Origin: Peptococcaceae bacterium
Lineage (GTDB): Bacteria; Bacillota; Peptococcia; DRI-13; UBA5745
Assembly: GCA_031264885.1 (NCBI GenBank)
Contig: JAISDM010000170.1
Coordinates: forward strand, 1-20,777
Direction: 5' to 3'
DNA length: 20,777 bases
Part shown: positions 6,025 to 13,643 of the stretch, one piece after another
How positions within the stretch are numbered: position 1 is the first letter of the stretch
Layout: each line of letters opens with the position of its first letter
The notes under the pieces: generated by a model
Told to the model about the DNA's origin: nothing
Seen by the model: only the letters and a program-made list of their open reading frames with translations
Database searches by the model: none
Translations under genes and position numbers: made by a program

Positions 6025-9000
6025 ATGGCTACAATTCGGGTTCATGAGTTGGCGAAGGATATGGATCTATCCAGCAAAGATTTGTTAGATAAGCTTCAGG
6101 AGCTTGGGCTTCCCATAAAAAATCATATGAGTACGATTCCCAGCGGGGAAGTGAATCGGATCAAATCCATGGTTTGGAATTTATCCCAAGGCGCGCAAGG
6201 CGGCGCGCCGGCGAAGGATCAGGCGCAAAACCGGCCCAAACCGGCAGGTTCGGGAACCCCTCCCGCTCAGGGGACTCAAGGCCAGGGTTTTCAGGGGCAG
6301 CGGCAGCAGGGTCAGCCCTTCGGCGGCCAGCCTGGAAGCGGTCAAGCGGTCAGCGGCGGGCAGCCCAGGTATCCGCAGCAAGGCCAGGGCCAGGGCGGCG
6401 GGCCGGCTCAGCGGCCGCCACAGAGGCAGGGGACTCAGGGCCAGGGTTTTCAGGGGCAGCGGCAGCAGGGTCAGCCCTTTGGCGGCCAGCCTGGGAGCGG
6501 TCAAGCGGTCAGCGGCGGGCAGCCCAGGTATCCGCAGCAGAGCCAGGGCCAGGGCGGCAGTCCGGCTCAGCGGCCGCCTCAGCAGCAAGGCCAGGGTCAG
6601 GGCGGCGCCCCGGCGCAGAGACCGCCTCAGCAGCAAGGCCAGGGCGGCGGCCAGGGGCAGGGAGCTCAGGGCCAGGGCTTTCAGGGACAGCGGCAGCAGG
6701 GCCAGGGTCAAGGGCAGAGATGGCAGGCCGGCGCTCCGGGTCAAGGACAAAGGACTCAGGGACAAGGGTTCCAGGGCCAGGGACAGCGGCAGCAGGGTCA
6801 GCCGGGGAGCGGTCAGGCCGGCAGCGGGCAGTCCAGATATCCGCAGCAGGGTCAGGCTGGCGGCGGACAGTCCAGGTACCCGCAGCAGGGCCAGGGTCAA
6901 GGCGGGCAGCCCAGGTATCCGCAGCAGGGTCAAGCCGGTGGCGGCGGGCAGTCCAGATATCCGCAGCAAGGCCAGGGTCAGGGCGGCGGCCCGGGACAGA
7001 GGCCGCCTCAGCAGCAAGGCCAGGGCGGCGGTCAGAGGCAGGGAACTCAGGGCCAGGGTTTTCAGGGACAGCGGCAGCAAGGCCAGGGTCCGGGGCAGAA
7101 TCAGAGACGGCCGGCCGGCGCTTCGGGATTCCAGGGGCAAGGGGCTCAAGGCCAGGGTTTTCAGGGACAGAGGCAGCAAGGCCAGGGTCCAGGGCAGAAT
7201 CAGAGATTCCAAAACCAGGGGCAAGGCGCCGGCGCCCCCGGGCAGAAACCGAGGCAGGACCGCGGCCAGCAGAGGCAGCGCCCTTATCACGATACGGGTT
7301 CCGTGACCAAAGGGCCCGCCATCCGCAAGGATACCGCGGGGCCTTTGTCACAGATCGTCGGAGAGCATGAAGCGGACAGCCAGCTTTTGAACAGAGTGGA
7401 AAAAGCGGTAGGCGACAAAGCCTACGACCGCGGCGGAAAGACCAAGACGCCCAATCGCAAAACCAACCGTTTCGACGATAAGAAGAATGACCGGAGAAAG
7501 GGCAGACCCGGGTATAAAGACCGGAATCAGAAGAATTTCCCGAAACCGCCCATCCCGGTGGTCATCAAGAATATTACCTTGGACGGTCCCACCTCAGTCC
7601 AGGATTTCGCGCATCTTTTGAATAAAAAAGCGGCGGAAGTGATCAAGAAGCTGCTGGGCTTCGGGGTGATGGCCACCATCAACCAGGAGCTGGACATCGA
7701 GACCCTGACCTTGCTGGGGGAGGAATTCGGCACCACTGTGGAGGTCCGGGTGAGCAATGAGGAGATTCTCAGCGCGGCGGACATGCCGGACGATCCCCAG
7801 GCGTTGGTGGAACGGCCGGCGGTGGTGACCATCATGGGGCATGTGGATCATGGCAAAACCTCCTTGCTGGACGCCATTCGCCACGCGAATGTGCAAGCCT
7901 CCGAAGCGGGGGGGATCACCCAGCACATCGGCGCTTACCAGGCTGAAATCAACGGAAAGAAGATCACATTTCTGGATACGCCGGGACATGAGGCTTTTAC
8001 AGCGATGCGGGCGAGAGGCGCGCAGGTGACGGATATCGCCATTTTGGTGGTGGCGGCCGACGACGGGATCATGCCTCAGACCGTTGAAGCCATCAATCAC
8101 GCCCAGGCCGCGAAAGTGCCCATCATTGTGGCGGTCAATAAAATCGACAAGGAAGGCGCCAATCCGGAGAGAATCAAACAGGAGTTGACGGAATACGGAC
8201 TGGTTTGTGAGGAATGGGGCGGGGAAACCATCGTGGCCGAGGTATCGGCAAAGACGAAACTCGGCTTGGAAGAACTGCTGGAGATGATTTTGCTGGTGGC
8301 GGAGGTAGGGGATCTGAAAGCGAATCCCCACCGCAAGGCCAAGGGGTCCGTCATTGAGGCGAAGCTGGATAAAGGCCGCGGCCCGGTAGCGACGGTGCTG
8401 GTGCAGAACGGGACTCTGGAGATCGGCGATTATGTGATTCTGGGCTCCGCTCAAGGCAGGGTGCGGGCCATGACGGATGAATGGGGCAGATCCCTGAAAA
8501 AAGCGCCGCCCTCCGCCCCGGTTGAGATTATCGGCTTGTCCGAGGTCCCCGAGGCGGGGGATGTGTTCCAGGTGGTGGAAGACGAGCGCCTTGCCAGGCA
8601 GATCGCCAGCGAGCGCACGGCTATTAAGCGGGAGGAAGCGATTCATTCCAGAAGCCGGGTTTCTCTGGATGATTTGTTCGACCAGATCCAGAAGGGCGAA
8701 GTCAAGGACTTGAATTTGATTGTGAAGGCGGATGTGCAGGGCTCGATTGAGGCGCTGAAACAGTCGCTGGACAAATTATCCAACGACGAGGTCCGGGTGA
8801 ACATCATTCACCAGGCGGTGGGCGCCGTTACGGAAGCGGACGTGATGCTGGCTTCCGCGTCCGACGCCATTATCCTGGGCTTCAATGTGCGACCGGACGT
8901 GAACGCGCGGAAGATGGCGGAGTCGCATCAGGTGGATATCCGCCTGTACCGGGTCATTTATAACGCCATTGAGGATGTGAAGGCGGCCTTATCCGGCTTG

Positions 9001-9330
9001 CTGAAACCGGAAATCCGGGAAAACAGCATTGGGCACGCGGAGGTCCGCGCGGTGATCAAGGTGCCCAAGGTAGGTTCGGTGGCCGGCTGTTATGTACTGG
9101 AAGGCAAGATCGTCAGAAATTCCCAGTGCCGGATCATCCGGGACGGGATTGTGGTCCACGAAGGGGACATCGCCTCTTTGAAGCGGTTTAAAGATGATGT
9201 GAAGGAAGTGACTTCCGGTTTCGAGTGTGGGATCAGCATAGAACGTTTTAATGACATTCATGAGGGGGATCAGATCGAATCCTTTGTGCTTGAGGAAATC
9301 AAGCGTGAATTTGAGGAAAAAAGCCTGTAA
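6025..9330 (+). CDS. infB: Translation initiation factor IF-2 with very long Gly/Gln-rich linker
   Basis: A 1101-residue GTPase that places initiator tRNA on the 30S subunit and promotes subunit joining. An IF2 N-terminal module occupies residues 1-52. A Gly/Gln/Pro/Arg low-complexity linker runs from about 54 to 428, and a charged region to about 505. A second IF2_N module (about 512-575) is followed by the G domain with GHVDHGKT (605-612), DTPGHE (651-656) and NKID (705-708). Domains II, III and IV continue to the end. Typical family lengths are about 630-900 residues, and the excess here is the linker. It contains a 53-residue unit duplicated in tandem and six copies of a QGQGFQGQ-type motif. 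GGAGGTGA at about 6012 sets the ATG at 6025. The repeat leaves most other frames open over about 1.1 kb. Confidence 0.97.
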   Translation: MATIRVHELAKDMDLSSKDLLDKLQELGLPIKNHMSTIPSGEVNRIKSMVWNLSQGAQGGAPAKDQAQNRPKPAGSGTPPAQGTQGQGFQGQRQQGQPFGGQPGSGQAVSGGQPRYPQQGQGQGGGPAQRPPQRQGTQGQGFQGQRQQGQPFGGQPGSGQAVSGGQPRYPQQSQGQGGSPAQRPPQQQGQGQGGAPAQRPPQQQGQGGGQGQGAQGQGFQGQRQQGQGQGQRWQAGAPGQGQRTQGQGFQGQGQRQQGQPGSGQAGSGQSRYPQQGQAGGGQSRYPQQGQGQGGQPRYPQQGQAGGGGQSRYPQQGQGQGGGPGQRPPQQQGQGGGQRQGTQGQGFQGQRQQGQGPGQNQRRPAGASGFQGQGAQGQGFQGQRQQGQGPGQNQRFQNQGQGAGAPGQKPRQDRGQQRQRPYHDTGSVTKGPAIRKDTAGPLSQIVGEHEADSQLLNRVEKAVGDKAYDRGGKTKTPNRKTNRFDDKKNDRRKGRPGYKDRNQKNFPKPPIPVVIKNITLDGPTSVQDFAHLLNKKAAEVIKKLLGFGVMATINQELDIETLTLLGEEFGTTVEVRVSNEEILSAADMPDDPQALVERPAVVTIMGHVDHGKTSLLDAIRHANVQASEAGGITQHIGAYQAEINGKKITFLDTPGHEAFTAMRARGAQVTDIAILVVAADDGIMPQTVEAINHAQAAKVPIIVAVNKIDKEGANPERIKQELTEYGLVCEEWGGETIVAEVSAKTKLGLEELLEMILLVAEVGDLKANPHRKAKGSVIEAKLDKGRGPVATVLVQNGTLEIGDYVILGSAQGRVRAMTDEWGRSLKKAPPSAPVEIIGLSEVPEAGDVFQVVEDERLARQIASERTAIKREEAIHSRSRVSLDDLFDQIQKGEVKDLNLIVKADVQGSIEALKQSLDKLSNDEVRVNIIHQAVGAVTEADVMLASASDAIILGFNVRPDVNARKMAESHQVDIRLYRVIYNAIEDVKAALSGLLKPEIRENSIGHAEVRAVIKVPKVGSVAGCYVLEGKIVRNSQCRIIRDGIVVHEGDIASLKRFKDDVKEVTSGFECGISIERFNDIHEGDQIESFVLEEIKREFEEKSL
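6271..6588 (+). repeat. 159-bp tandem duplication in the infB linker
   Basis: Bases 6271-6429 and 6430-6588 are near-identical direct repeats offset by 159 bp (53 codons). The encoded units both begin GTQGQGFQGQRQQGQPFGG and differ at only a few residues (for example GQGQGGG versus SQGQGGS, and QRQ versus QQQ at the end). Because the unit is a multiple of three, the frame is kept. Confidence 0.85.
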
Positions 9331-9341
9331 GTGTTTCTATA

Positions 9342-9360
9342 GCCGCCCCAAACCGGCGGC
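9342..9360 (+). other. Small hairpin between infB and rbfA
   Basis: GCCGCC (9342-9347) and GGCGGC (9355-9360) form a 6-bp stem with a 7-base loop, 11 bases after the infB stop. No T-run follows, so it is not a terminator. It could be an mRNA processing or stability element, or have no function. Confidence 0.3.
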
Positions 9361-9378
9361 CCTCACGGAGGTGTTTAT

Positions 9379-9729
9379 ATGGCAAATCATCGCAAATACC
9401 GCGTGGAAGAAGAGATCAAGCGGGAGGTGGCGCGGATGATTCAGGATGAGGTCAAAGACCCCAGAATTTCCGGCTTGATCAGCGTTACGCATGTGGAAGT
9501 CGCGAAGGACTATCGCAAGGCCAAGATTTATGTCAGTTGCCTGGCGGAAAAAAAAGACCAGCAGATTGTGTTAAAAAGTCTGGGAGGCGCCAACGGGTTC
9601 ATCCGTTCCGAGCTGGCCTCCCGGCTGTCGCTTCGGTTTGTGCCTGAAATTGAGTTTCTGATTGATCACTCCATTGAAAATGGGGTAAAAATATCGAAAA
9701 TGCTTTCCGAGCTGGAAACGGGAGTATAA
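9379..9729 (+). CDS. rbfA: 30S ribosome-binding factor RbfA
   Basis: A 116-residue protein with a single KH-like domain that binds the immature 30S subunit and helps 16S rRNA maturation and cold adaptation. Family features are the N-terminal RVEEEIKREVARMI helix, DPRISGLISVTHVEVAKD, the strand AKIYVSCL, and the C-terminal LSLRFVPEIEFLIDHSIENG, which matches the 'R--P-L-F--D-S---G' end. Length is typical. GGAGGTG about ten bases upstream supports the ATG at 9379. It sits 48 bases after infB and 48 bases before nrnA, in its usual place. Confidence 0.96.
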   Translation: MANHRKYRVEEEIKREVARMIQDEVKDPRISGLISVTHVEVAKDYRKAKIYVSCLAEKKDQQIVLKSLGGANGFIRSELASRLSLRFVPEIEFLIDHSIENGVKISKMLSELETGV

Positions 9730-9777
9730 GGAAGGCGCCGCGGCGCCGCTTAGGATTCGTTAAATTGGAGGAAGCCG

Positions 9778-10746
9778 ATGAATTGGAATGATGTCAGGGA
9801 GGCATTGGGGGACAGCCGGCGCGTATTGATTGTGGTCCACGAGAACCCCGACGGGGACGCGTGGGGTTCCGCCTTCGGCCTGGCGCTGGTGCTGGCCGGG
9901 CAAGGCTATGAGCCTCAGATTATACGCCACCGCGAGCCGGTGGAGCTGTATCAGTTTTTGCCGGGACAGGAATGGATCAAACTGGTTCCTAAGGGGCCGG
10001 AGGAGCTGCCGGCGGGGGTTCCCGTGATCGCTCTGGATTGCGGGGATCGGAAGCGGATCGAATACGCTGTTTCTCCCGCCTCGAAAATCATCAATATCGA
10101 TCATCACGCCAGCAATACCGGCTTCGGGGACGTGAATCTGGTGGACGCGGACAGCGCGGCCACGGCGGAATTATTGTATTATATCCTGGCGGAGGCGGGG
10201 ATTCCCATCAGCCCGGAGGCGGCCACCTGTTTTTATGTGGCTTTGGCTACGGACACGGGTAACTTTACCCATTCCAATTTAACGGCAAGGGCTTTGCACG
10301 CGGCGGGATACCTCCTTGAGATCGGGGCGGATCTTCAGCTGGCCCGGGATAAGCTCCTGGACAACCGGCCGAAAAAGGAACTGATTCTGATTCAGGAGGC
10401 CATGAAGAATCTGCGCTTCTCCGAAGGCGGGGAGATCGCCTGGTCTTTTTTGGAGTATTCCGCTATGGAGCGGGAGGATCTGATCACGACGGAAACGGAC
10501 AATCTGCTGAATATCATGCGCCAGGTCAGCGGGGTGGAATTGGTGATTCTGTTCAGGGAACAGGAGCCGGATCAGGTAAAAGTCAGCTTCCGGACCAAGG
10601 CGTACATCAACGCGAATTTATTGGCGCAGAAGTTCTCCGGCGGCGGCCACGTCCGGGCTGCCGGCGCTTCCGTCCAGAAGCCGCTGACGGAGGTCGTTTC
10701 TCTGGTCATGGGGGAGGCGGAGCGCTCGGTTAAGGGGCGCCGGTGA
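9778..10746 (+). CDS. nrnA: DHH-family bifunctional oligoribonuclease/pAp phosphatase NrnA
   Basis: A 322-residue cytosolic phosphoesterase of the DHH-DHHA1 family. The Mn-binding motifs are visible: HENPDGDAWGS (21-31), Asp87 in ALDCGD, IDHH (107-110), and ATDTGNF (157-163). The DHHA1 substrate-binding motif SGGGHVRAAG (287-296) lies near the C-terminus. Members degrade nano-RNAs to mononucleotides and dephosphorylate 3'-phosphoadenosine 5'-phosphate. Genes of this type sit between rbfA and truB in many Firmicutes, as here. TTGGAGGAA shortly upstream sets the ATG. A short GC-rich inverted repeat (GGCGCC-GC-GGCGCC) lies in the gap after rbfA. Confidence 0.94.
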   Translation: MNWNDVREALGDSRRVLIVVHENPDGDAWGSAFGLALVLAGQGYEPQIIRHREPVELYQFLPGQEWIKLVPKGPEELPAGVPVIALDCGDRKRIEYAVSPASKIINIDHHASNTGFGDVNLVDADSAATAELLYYILAEAGIPISPEAATCFYVALATDTGNFTHSNLTARALHAAGYLLEIGADLQLARDKLLDNRPKKELILIQEAMKNLRFSEGGEIAWSFLEYSAMEREDLITTETDNLLNIMRQVSGVELVILFREQEPDQVKVSFRTKAYINANLLAQKFSGGGHVRAAGASVQKPLTEVVSLVMGEAERSVKGRR

Positions 10747-10747
10747 C

Positions 10748-10779
10748 GGAAGGGGTCTTGAATGGAAGGGGTCTTGAAT
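10748..10779 (+). repeat. Perfect 16-bp tandem duplication at the truB start
   Basis: GGAAGGGGTCTTGAAT occurs twice without a gap (10748-10763 and 10764-10779). The truB start codon (10762-10764) spans the junction. The second copy encodes the first residues of TruB. The first copy provides GGAAGGGG as the ribosome binding site. The ATG created at the end of the second copy (10778) is out of frame and stops after two codons. Confidence 0.85.
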
Positions 10780-11766
10780 GTTCTGAAGCCGCCTGGCATG
10801 ACTTCGCATGATGTGGTGGCCTGGATCCGAAAAACGCTGGGTGAGCGCCGGGTGGGTCATGGGGGAACCTTGGATCCGCAGGCGGCGGGGGTGCTTGTGG
10901 TCTGTCTGGGCCAAGCGACGCGCCTTCTGGAATGGGCTTCCGGCGGACGCAAGAGATATTTGGCGGAAATGACCCTGGGGATTCGGACGGATACCCAGGA
11001 CGCTTGGGGTGAGATCACGGGGAGCGGCGACTGGCGCCGGGCCGGCCGGGAGGAGATCGGCCGGGCGGCGGATGAATTTACGCGGCGGATATGGCAGGCG
11101 CAGAAGACTCCGGTTTATTCGGCGGTGAAGCTGAACGGGATTCCTATGCACGAAAGGCTCAGGAGAGGCATGGAAACCCAGGAGCGATTGCGGGAAGTCG
11201 CCATTTATGGCTTGGAAATCATTGATATTAAGGAAAGTAAAGTTAAATTTTGGGTGGAGTGTTCCGGGGGCACGTATATTCGGACCCTATGCCATGATTG
11301 GGGCGAACGCCTGGGGACAGGCGCGCATATGTCATTCTTGCTCCGATTGTCCGTGGGGCCTTTTGCGTTGGAACAGAGCCATACCTTGGAAGAAATCCGG
11401 GAGCGGGGGGAAGCGCTGTTGAGGCCCAAGGAATGTCTGGTGGCGCATATGCGCCGGATTCAGACGACCGAGGAGGAGACGGAGCGGCTGCTCCACGGAC
11501 GGACCATTGAGATTCGGGAGAAGGAAATACGGGAGAGGATCAGTCCGGGGGAGAACGCGGAAGGGACTCGCGCCGACGGCCAGGGCCGGTTCGGCGCGGC
11601 GGCTCGCGATGACGGCGGCGACAGCCAGGCCGCCCGGGGCGGCGAAGGGGTGTGGGCCGCGGCGATGACGCCCGCGGGCCGTTTGGCGGCGGTGGGGAAG
11701 CTCACCGCGGCGGGAGGCGGCGCCGCGTTCAGACCGGTGAAGGTTTTTGACGGAGTGCGTCTATGA
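10762..11766 (+). CDS. truB: tRNA pseudouridine(55) synthase TruB
   Basis: A 334-residue enzyme that makes pseudouridine 55 in the T-loop of tRNAs. Visible motifs: VLNVLKPPGMTSHD at the N-terminus, GHGGTLDPQAAGVL with catalytic Asp38, KRYLAEMTLG with the conserved Tyr66, and SGGTYIRTLCHDWG (168-181). The C-terminal domain is interrupted by a low-complexity stretch (about 258-296, rich in Gly, Ala, Arg and Asp) before the recognisable end AAMTPAGRLAAVGKLT...RPVKVFDG. The start is the ATG that matches the usual family N-terminus (M-G-LN--KP-G-TS). It lies 15 bases after nrnA and overlaps ribF by four bases (ATGA), indicating coupled translation. Confidence 0.95.
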   Translation: MEGVLNVLKPPGMTSHDVVAWIRKTLGERRVGHGGTLDPQAAGVLVVCLGQATRLLEWASGGRKRYLAEMTLGIRTDTQDAWGEITGSGDWRRAGREEIGRAADEFTRRIWQAQKTPVYSAVKLNGIPMHERLRRGMETQERLREVAIYGLEIIDIKESKVKFWVECSGGTYIRTLCHDWGERLGTGAHMSFLLRLSVGPFALEQSHTLEEIRERGEALLRPKECLVAHMRRIQTTEEETERLLHGRTIEIREKEIRERISPGENAEGTRADGQGRFGAAARDDGGDSQAARGGEGVWAAAMTPAGRLAAVGKLTAAGGGAAFRPVKVFDGVRL

Positions 11767-12893
11767 TCATAGATTTGGATCGATACATTGAGACCGGCAA
11801 GAAAGCGGAATTTGACCGGCGCGCCCGGGGGCTGACACTGGCTCTGGGTTTTTTTGACGGGATGCATTTGGGGCATGGGGCCTTGATGGACGCCTGTCTG
11901 CGTCAGAGCGCCCGGGACGGGTCGGTTCCGGCGGTATTGCTCCTGGAGCCCCATCCGCTGCGTGTGCTGGCGGAAGGCGGCGGCAGTATCCGGACATTGA
12001 ACGGCTTGCGGGAGAAGATTTATTTCATCCGCCGCCGCGGCGTCGGGCGGATGTTCCTGAAAGCCTTCGACCGGGAATTCGCGCGGCTTGCGCCGGAGGC
12101 ATTCGTTCAAAGGTATTTGGTGGATTTGCTGGGTGTCCGGAATGTGGTGGTGGGTTTCAATTACCGGTTCGGCGCCCGGGGGATGGGTACGCCGGGTCTC
12201 TTGGAGCATTTGGCTCAGCAATATGATTTCGGCCTGAGGGTGGTTCAGCCGGTTTATGTGGATGACCGGCTGGTGAGCAGCACGCTGATCCGGGAGAAGG
12301 TGGAAGCCGGAGACATGGAGGCGGCCGCCCGGCTGATGGGGCATCCCCATCTTTTTGCGGGCCGGGTGGCGGAGGGAAACCGGCTCGGCCGGCAGTGGGG
12401 GTTCCCCACCGCTAATCTGCCGCTGGATCCGACGGTTTTGACGCCGCCCCTGGGCGTGTACGCGGCCAGGGTGGAGATCGCGCCGCCGGCGCCGGCCGGA
12501 GGCGCCGGCGATGCCTCCGGGGGCGGCGGGGCCGGCGATGCTTCCGGAGGCGGCGGCGAGGCCGGCGTTGACTGGGCAGGTGACGGTTCCGGCGGCGGCG
12601 CTTCCCGCGATAGGGCCGGCGGATCCGGCGAGGGTGCGGGGGCCGATGTGGGCGCCGCCGCCGGTTACCGGGCGGTGGTCAACATCGGCACCCGGCCCAC
12701 AGTGGCGCCGGACCGGCCGGATGTGACACTGGAGGCGCATTTGCTGGATTTTGACGGAGATTTGTACGGTCAGGAGATTCGTGTTTTTATCCTCAAGCAC
12801 ATGCGGAACGAACGGCGCTTCGAGGACACGGACGCCTTGAAGGCCCAGGTCATGCGGGATATAGCGACGGCGCGGGAGGTGTTGACCCTATGA
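11763..12893 (+). CDS. ribF: Bifunctional riboflavin kinase/FAD synthetase with Gly/Ala-rich insertion
   Basis: A 376-residue enzyme that converts riboflavin to FMN and then FAD. The N-terminal nucleotidyltransferase domain has GFFDGMHLGHGALM (29-42), VVGFNYRFG (129-137) and VSSTLIREKV (171-180). The riboflavin kinase domain has GNRLGRQWGFPTANL (205-219) and NIGTRPTV (307-314). Between the kinase strands GVYAARVEI and YRAVVNIG there is an extra segment of about 60 residues (about 240-300) of Gly, Ala, Ser and Asp, where homologues usually have only a short turn. It includes two tandem GAGDASGGG units. Without it the protein would have the normal length of about 315. It overlaps truB upstream and the Uma2 gene downstream by ATGA, so all three are coupled. 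Confidence 0.95.
   Translation: MIIDLDRYIETGKKAEFDRRARGLTLALGFFDGMHLGHGALMDACLRQSARDGSVPAVLLLEPHPLRVLAEGGGSIRTLNGLREKIYFIRRRGVGRMFLKAFDREFARLAPEAFVQRYLVDLLGVRNVVVGFNYRFGARGMGTPGLLEHLAQQYDFGLRVVQPVYVDDRLVSSTLIREKVEAGDMEAAARLMGHPHLFAGRVAEGNRLGRQWGFPTANLPLDPTVLTPPLGVYAARVEIAPPAPAGGAGDASGGGGAGDASGGGGEAGVDWAGDGSGGGASRDRAGGSGEGAGADVGAAAGYRAVVNIGTRPTVAPDRPDVTLEAHLLDFDGDLYGQEIRVFILKHMRNERRFEDTDALKAQVMRDIATAREVLTL
12504..12557 (+). repeat. 27-bp tandem repeat inside the ribF insertion
   Basis: Units at 12504-12530 and 12531-12557 share GCCGGCGATGC-TCCGG-GGCGGCGG and differ at only a few bases. Each encodes GAGDASGGG. Confidence 0.75.
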
Positions 12894-13486
12894 TCAATCT
12901 GCTGGAAGAAGAGAGCATGACAGTGGAGGAGTTTTTGAGTTCACCGGATATTCATCCTAAATCGGAATATTTGAACGGAAGGGTGGATGAATTCGTGGTT
13001 AATTCAAACAGCCACGTTAATATACAGGTCAGACTGATATTGATATTAGGCGGCTTATTGGAACTCAAACATCCGTCTTTCCAGTTGAAGGGGGAGACGT
13101 TTGGAATCAAGACCGCCGGAAATAGGATATACATGCCTGATATTACGGTCATTCCGGCCGGCGGCGATCACGAACTCAGCATTCCTTACGAAGGCGGCAT
13201 AGAGTTTGCCGCGGAGATTTTATCAAGACATTCCGTGTACAAAGATACCAGAGTGAAATATTTGGATTATTTAAAGCATGGCGTGAAAGAATATTGGATC
13301 GTCAATCCCGATATACGCATTATAGATGTGTACTTGCTTGAGGATGGCAAATATGTATCGAGGAATTTTGTGGCCGGGGAGATCATTGACGCGGGAATGT
13401 TTGCCGCGGATGGGATTCCGGTGGATTTGATTTACGACAGAACCCTCAGCGTCATAGAATTTATGAATCATCAAAGGAACACTTAG
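12890..13486 (+). CDS. Uma2-family (DUF820) restriction-endonuclease-fold protein
   Basis: A 198-residue protein of the Uma2/DUF820 family, which has a PD-(D/E)xK nuclease fold. Visible family elements are MTVEEFL (10-16), SEYLNGR (25-31), PDITVI with Asp84, AEILS with Glu109, and KYLDYLKHGVKEYWIVNP (123-140), which carries the likely catalytic Lys123. The nuclease residues are thus present; substrate and biological role of the family are largely unknown. GGGAGGTG near 12874 and an ATGA overlap with ribF favour the ATG at 12890. An internal ATG at 12917 is possible. The gene is visibly less G+C-rich than ribF, and it sits where rpsO normally follows, so it was probably inserted into the operon by transfer. 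Confidence 0.85.
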   Translation: MINLLEEESMTVEEFLSSPDIHPKSEYLNGRVDEFVVNSNSHVNIQVRLILILGGLLELKHPSFQLKGETFGIKTAGNRIYMPDITVIPAGGDHELSIPYEGGIEFAAEILSRHSVYKDTRVKYLDYLKHGVKEYWIVNPDIRIIDVYLLEDGKYVSRNFVAGEIIDAGMFAADGIPVDLIYDRTLSVIEFMNHQRNT

Positions 13487-13558
13487 ATCCAGGCAAAGGA
13501 AAGTGGCTGTCAAGTAAAATGAAGTCATCTTCAATTCGTAGTTTGGGGCAAATACCCT

Positions 13559-13643
13559 CCGCCGGATGCCGGGTCAAACCATGAATCGCTGGAAGTCATG
13601 CCGGGGCTGGACACGGCGCAGGGGTTGACCGTCTCTCCGGCGG
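13559..13643. terminator. Long imperfect inverted repeat between converging genes
   Basis: CCGCCGGA (13559-13566) pairs with TCCGGCGG (13636-13643), and GGTCAAACC (13572-13580) pairs with GGTTGACC (13623-13630) with one bulged base. Together they close a large stem-loop between the Uma2 gene and the converging MATE gene. It could act as a bidirectional terminator, but no clear T-run is present on either strand. The interior GTCATGCCGGGG and GGATGCCGGGTCAA resemble arms of the palindromic element at 1716. Confidence 0.4.

Noticed and set aside
6184..7300. CRISPR-like regular spacing of repeats in the infB linker
   Set aside because: The repeats are in-frame coding units without unique spacers, and no cas genes are present.
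6174..7370. Several long open frames on both strands over the infB linker (for example about 400 codons in another plus frame and about 370 on the minus strand)
   Set aside because: The repeats contain no stop codons in these frames. The products are Arg/Ala/Ser- or Leu/Pro-rich mirrors of the repeat, have no start signals, and only the infB frame continues into conserved domains.
11460..12800. Antisense open frame of 446 codons opposite truB and ribF
   Set aside because: It crosses the boundary of two recognised genes and has shadow-type composition with no recognisable domain.
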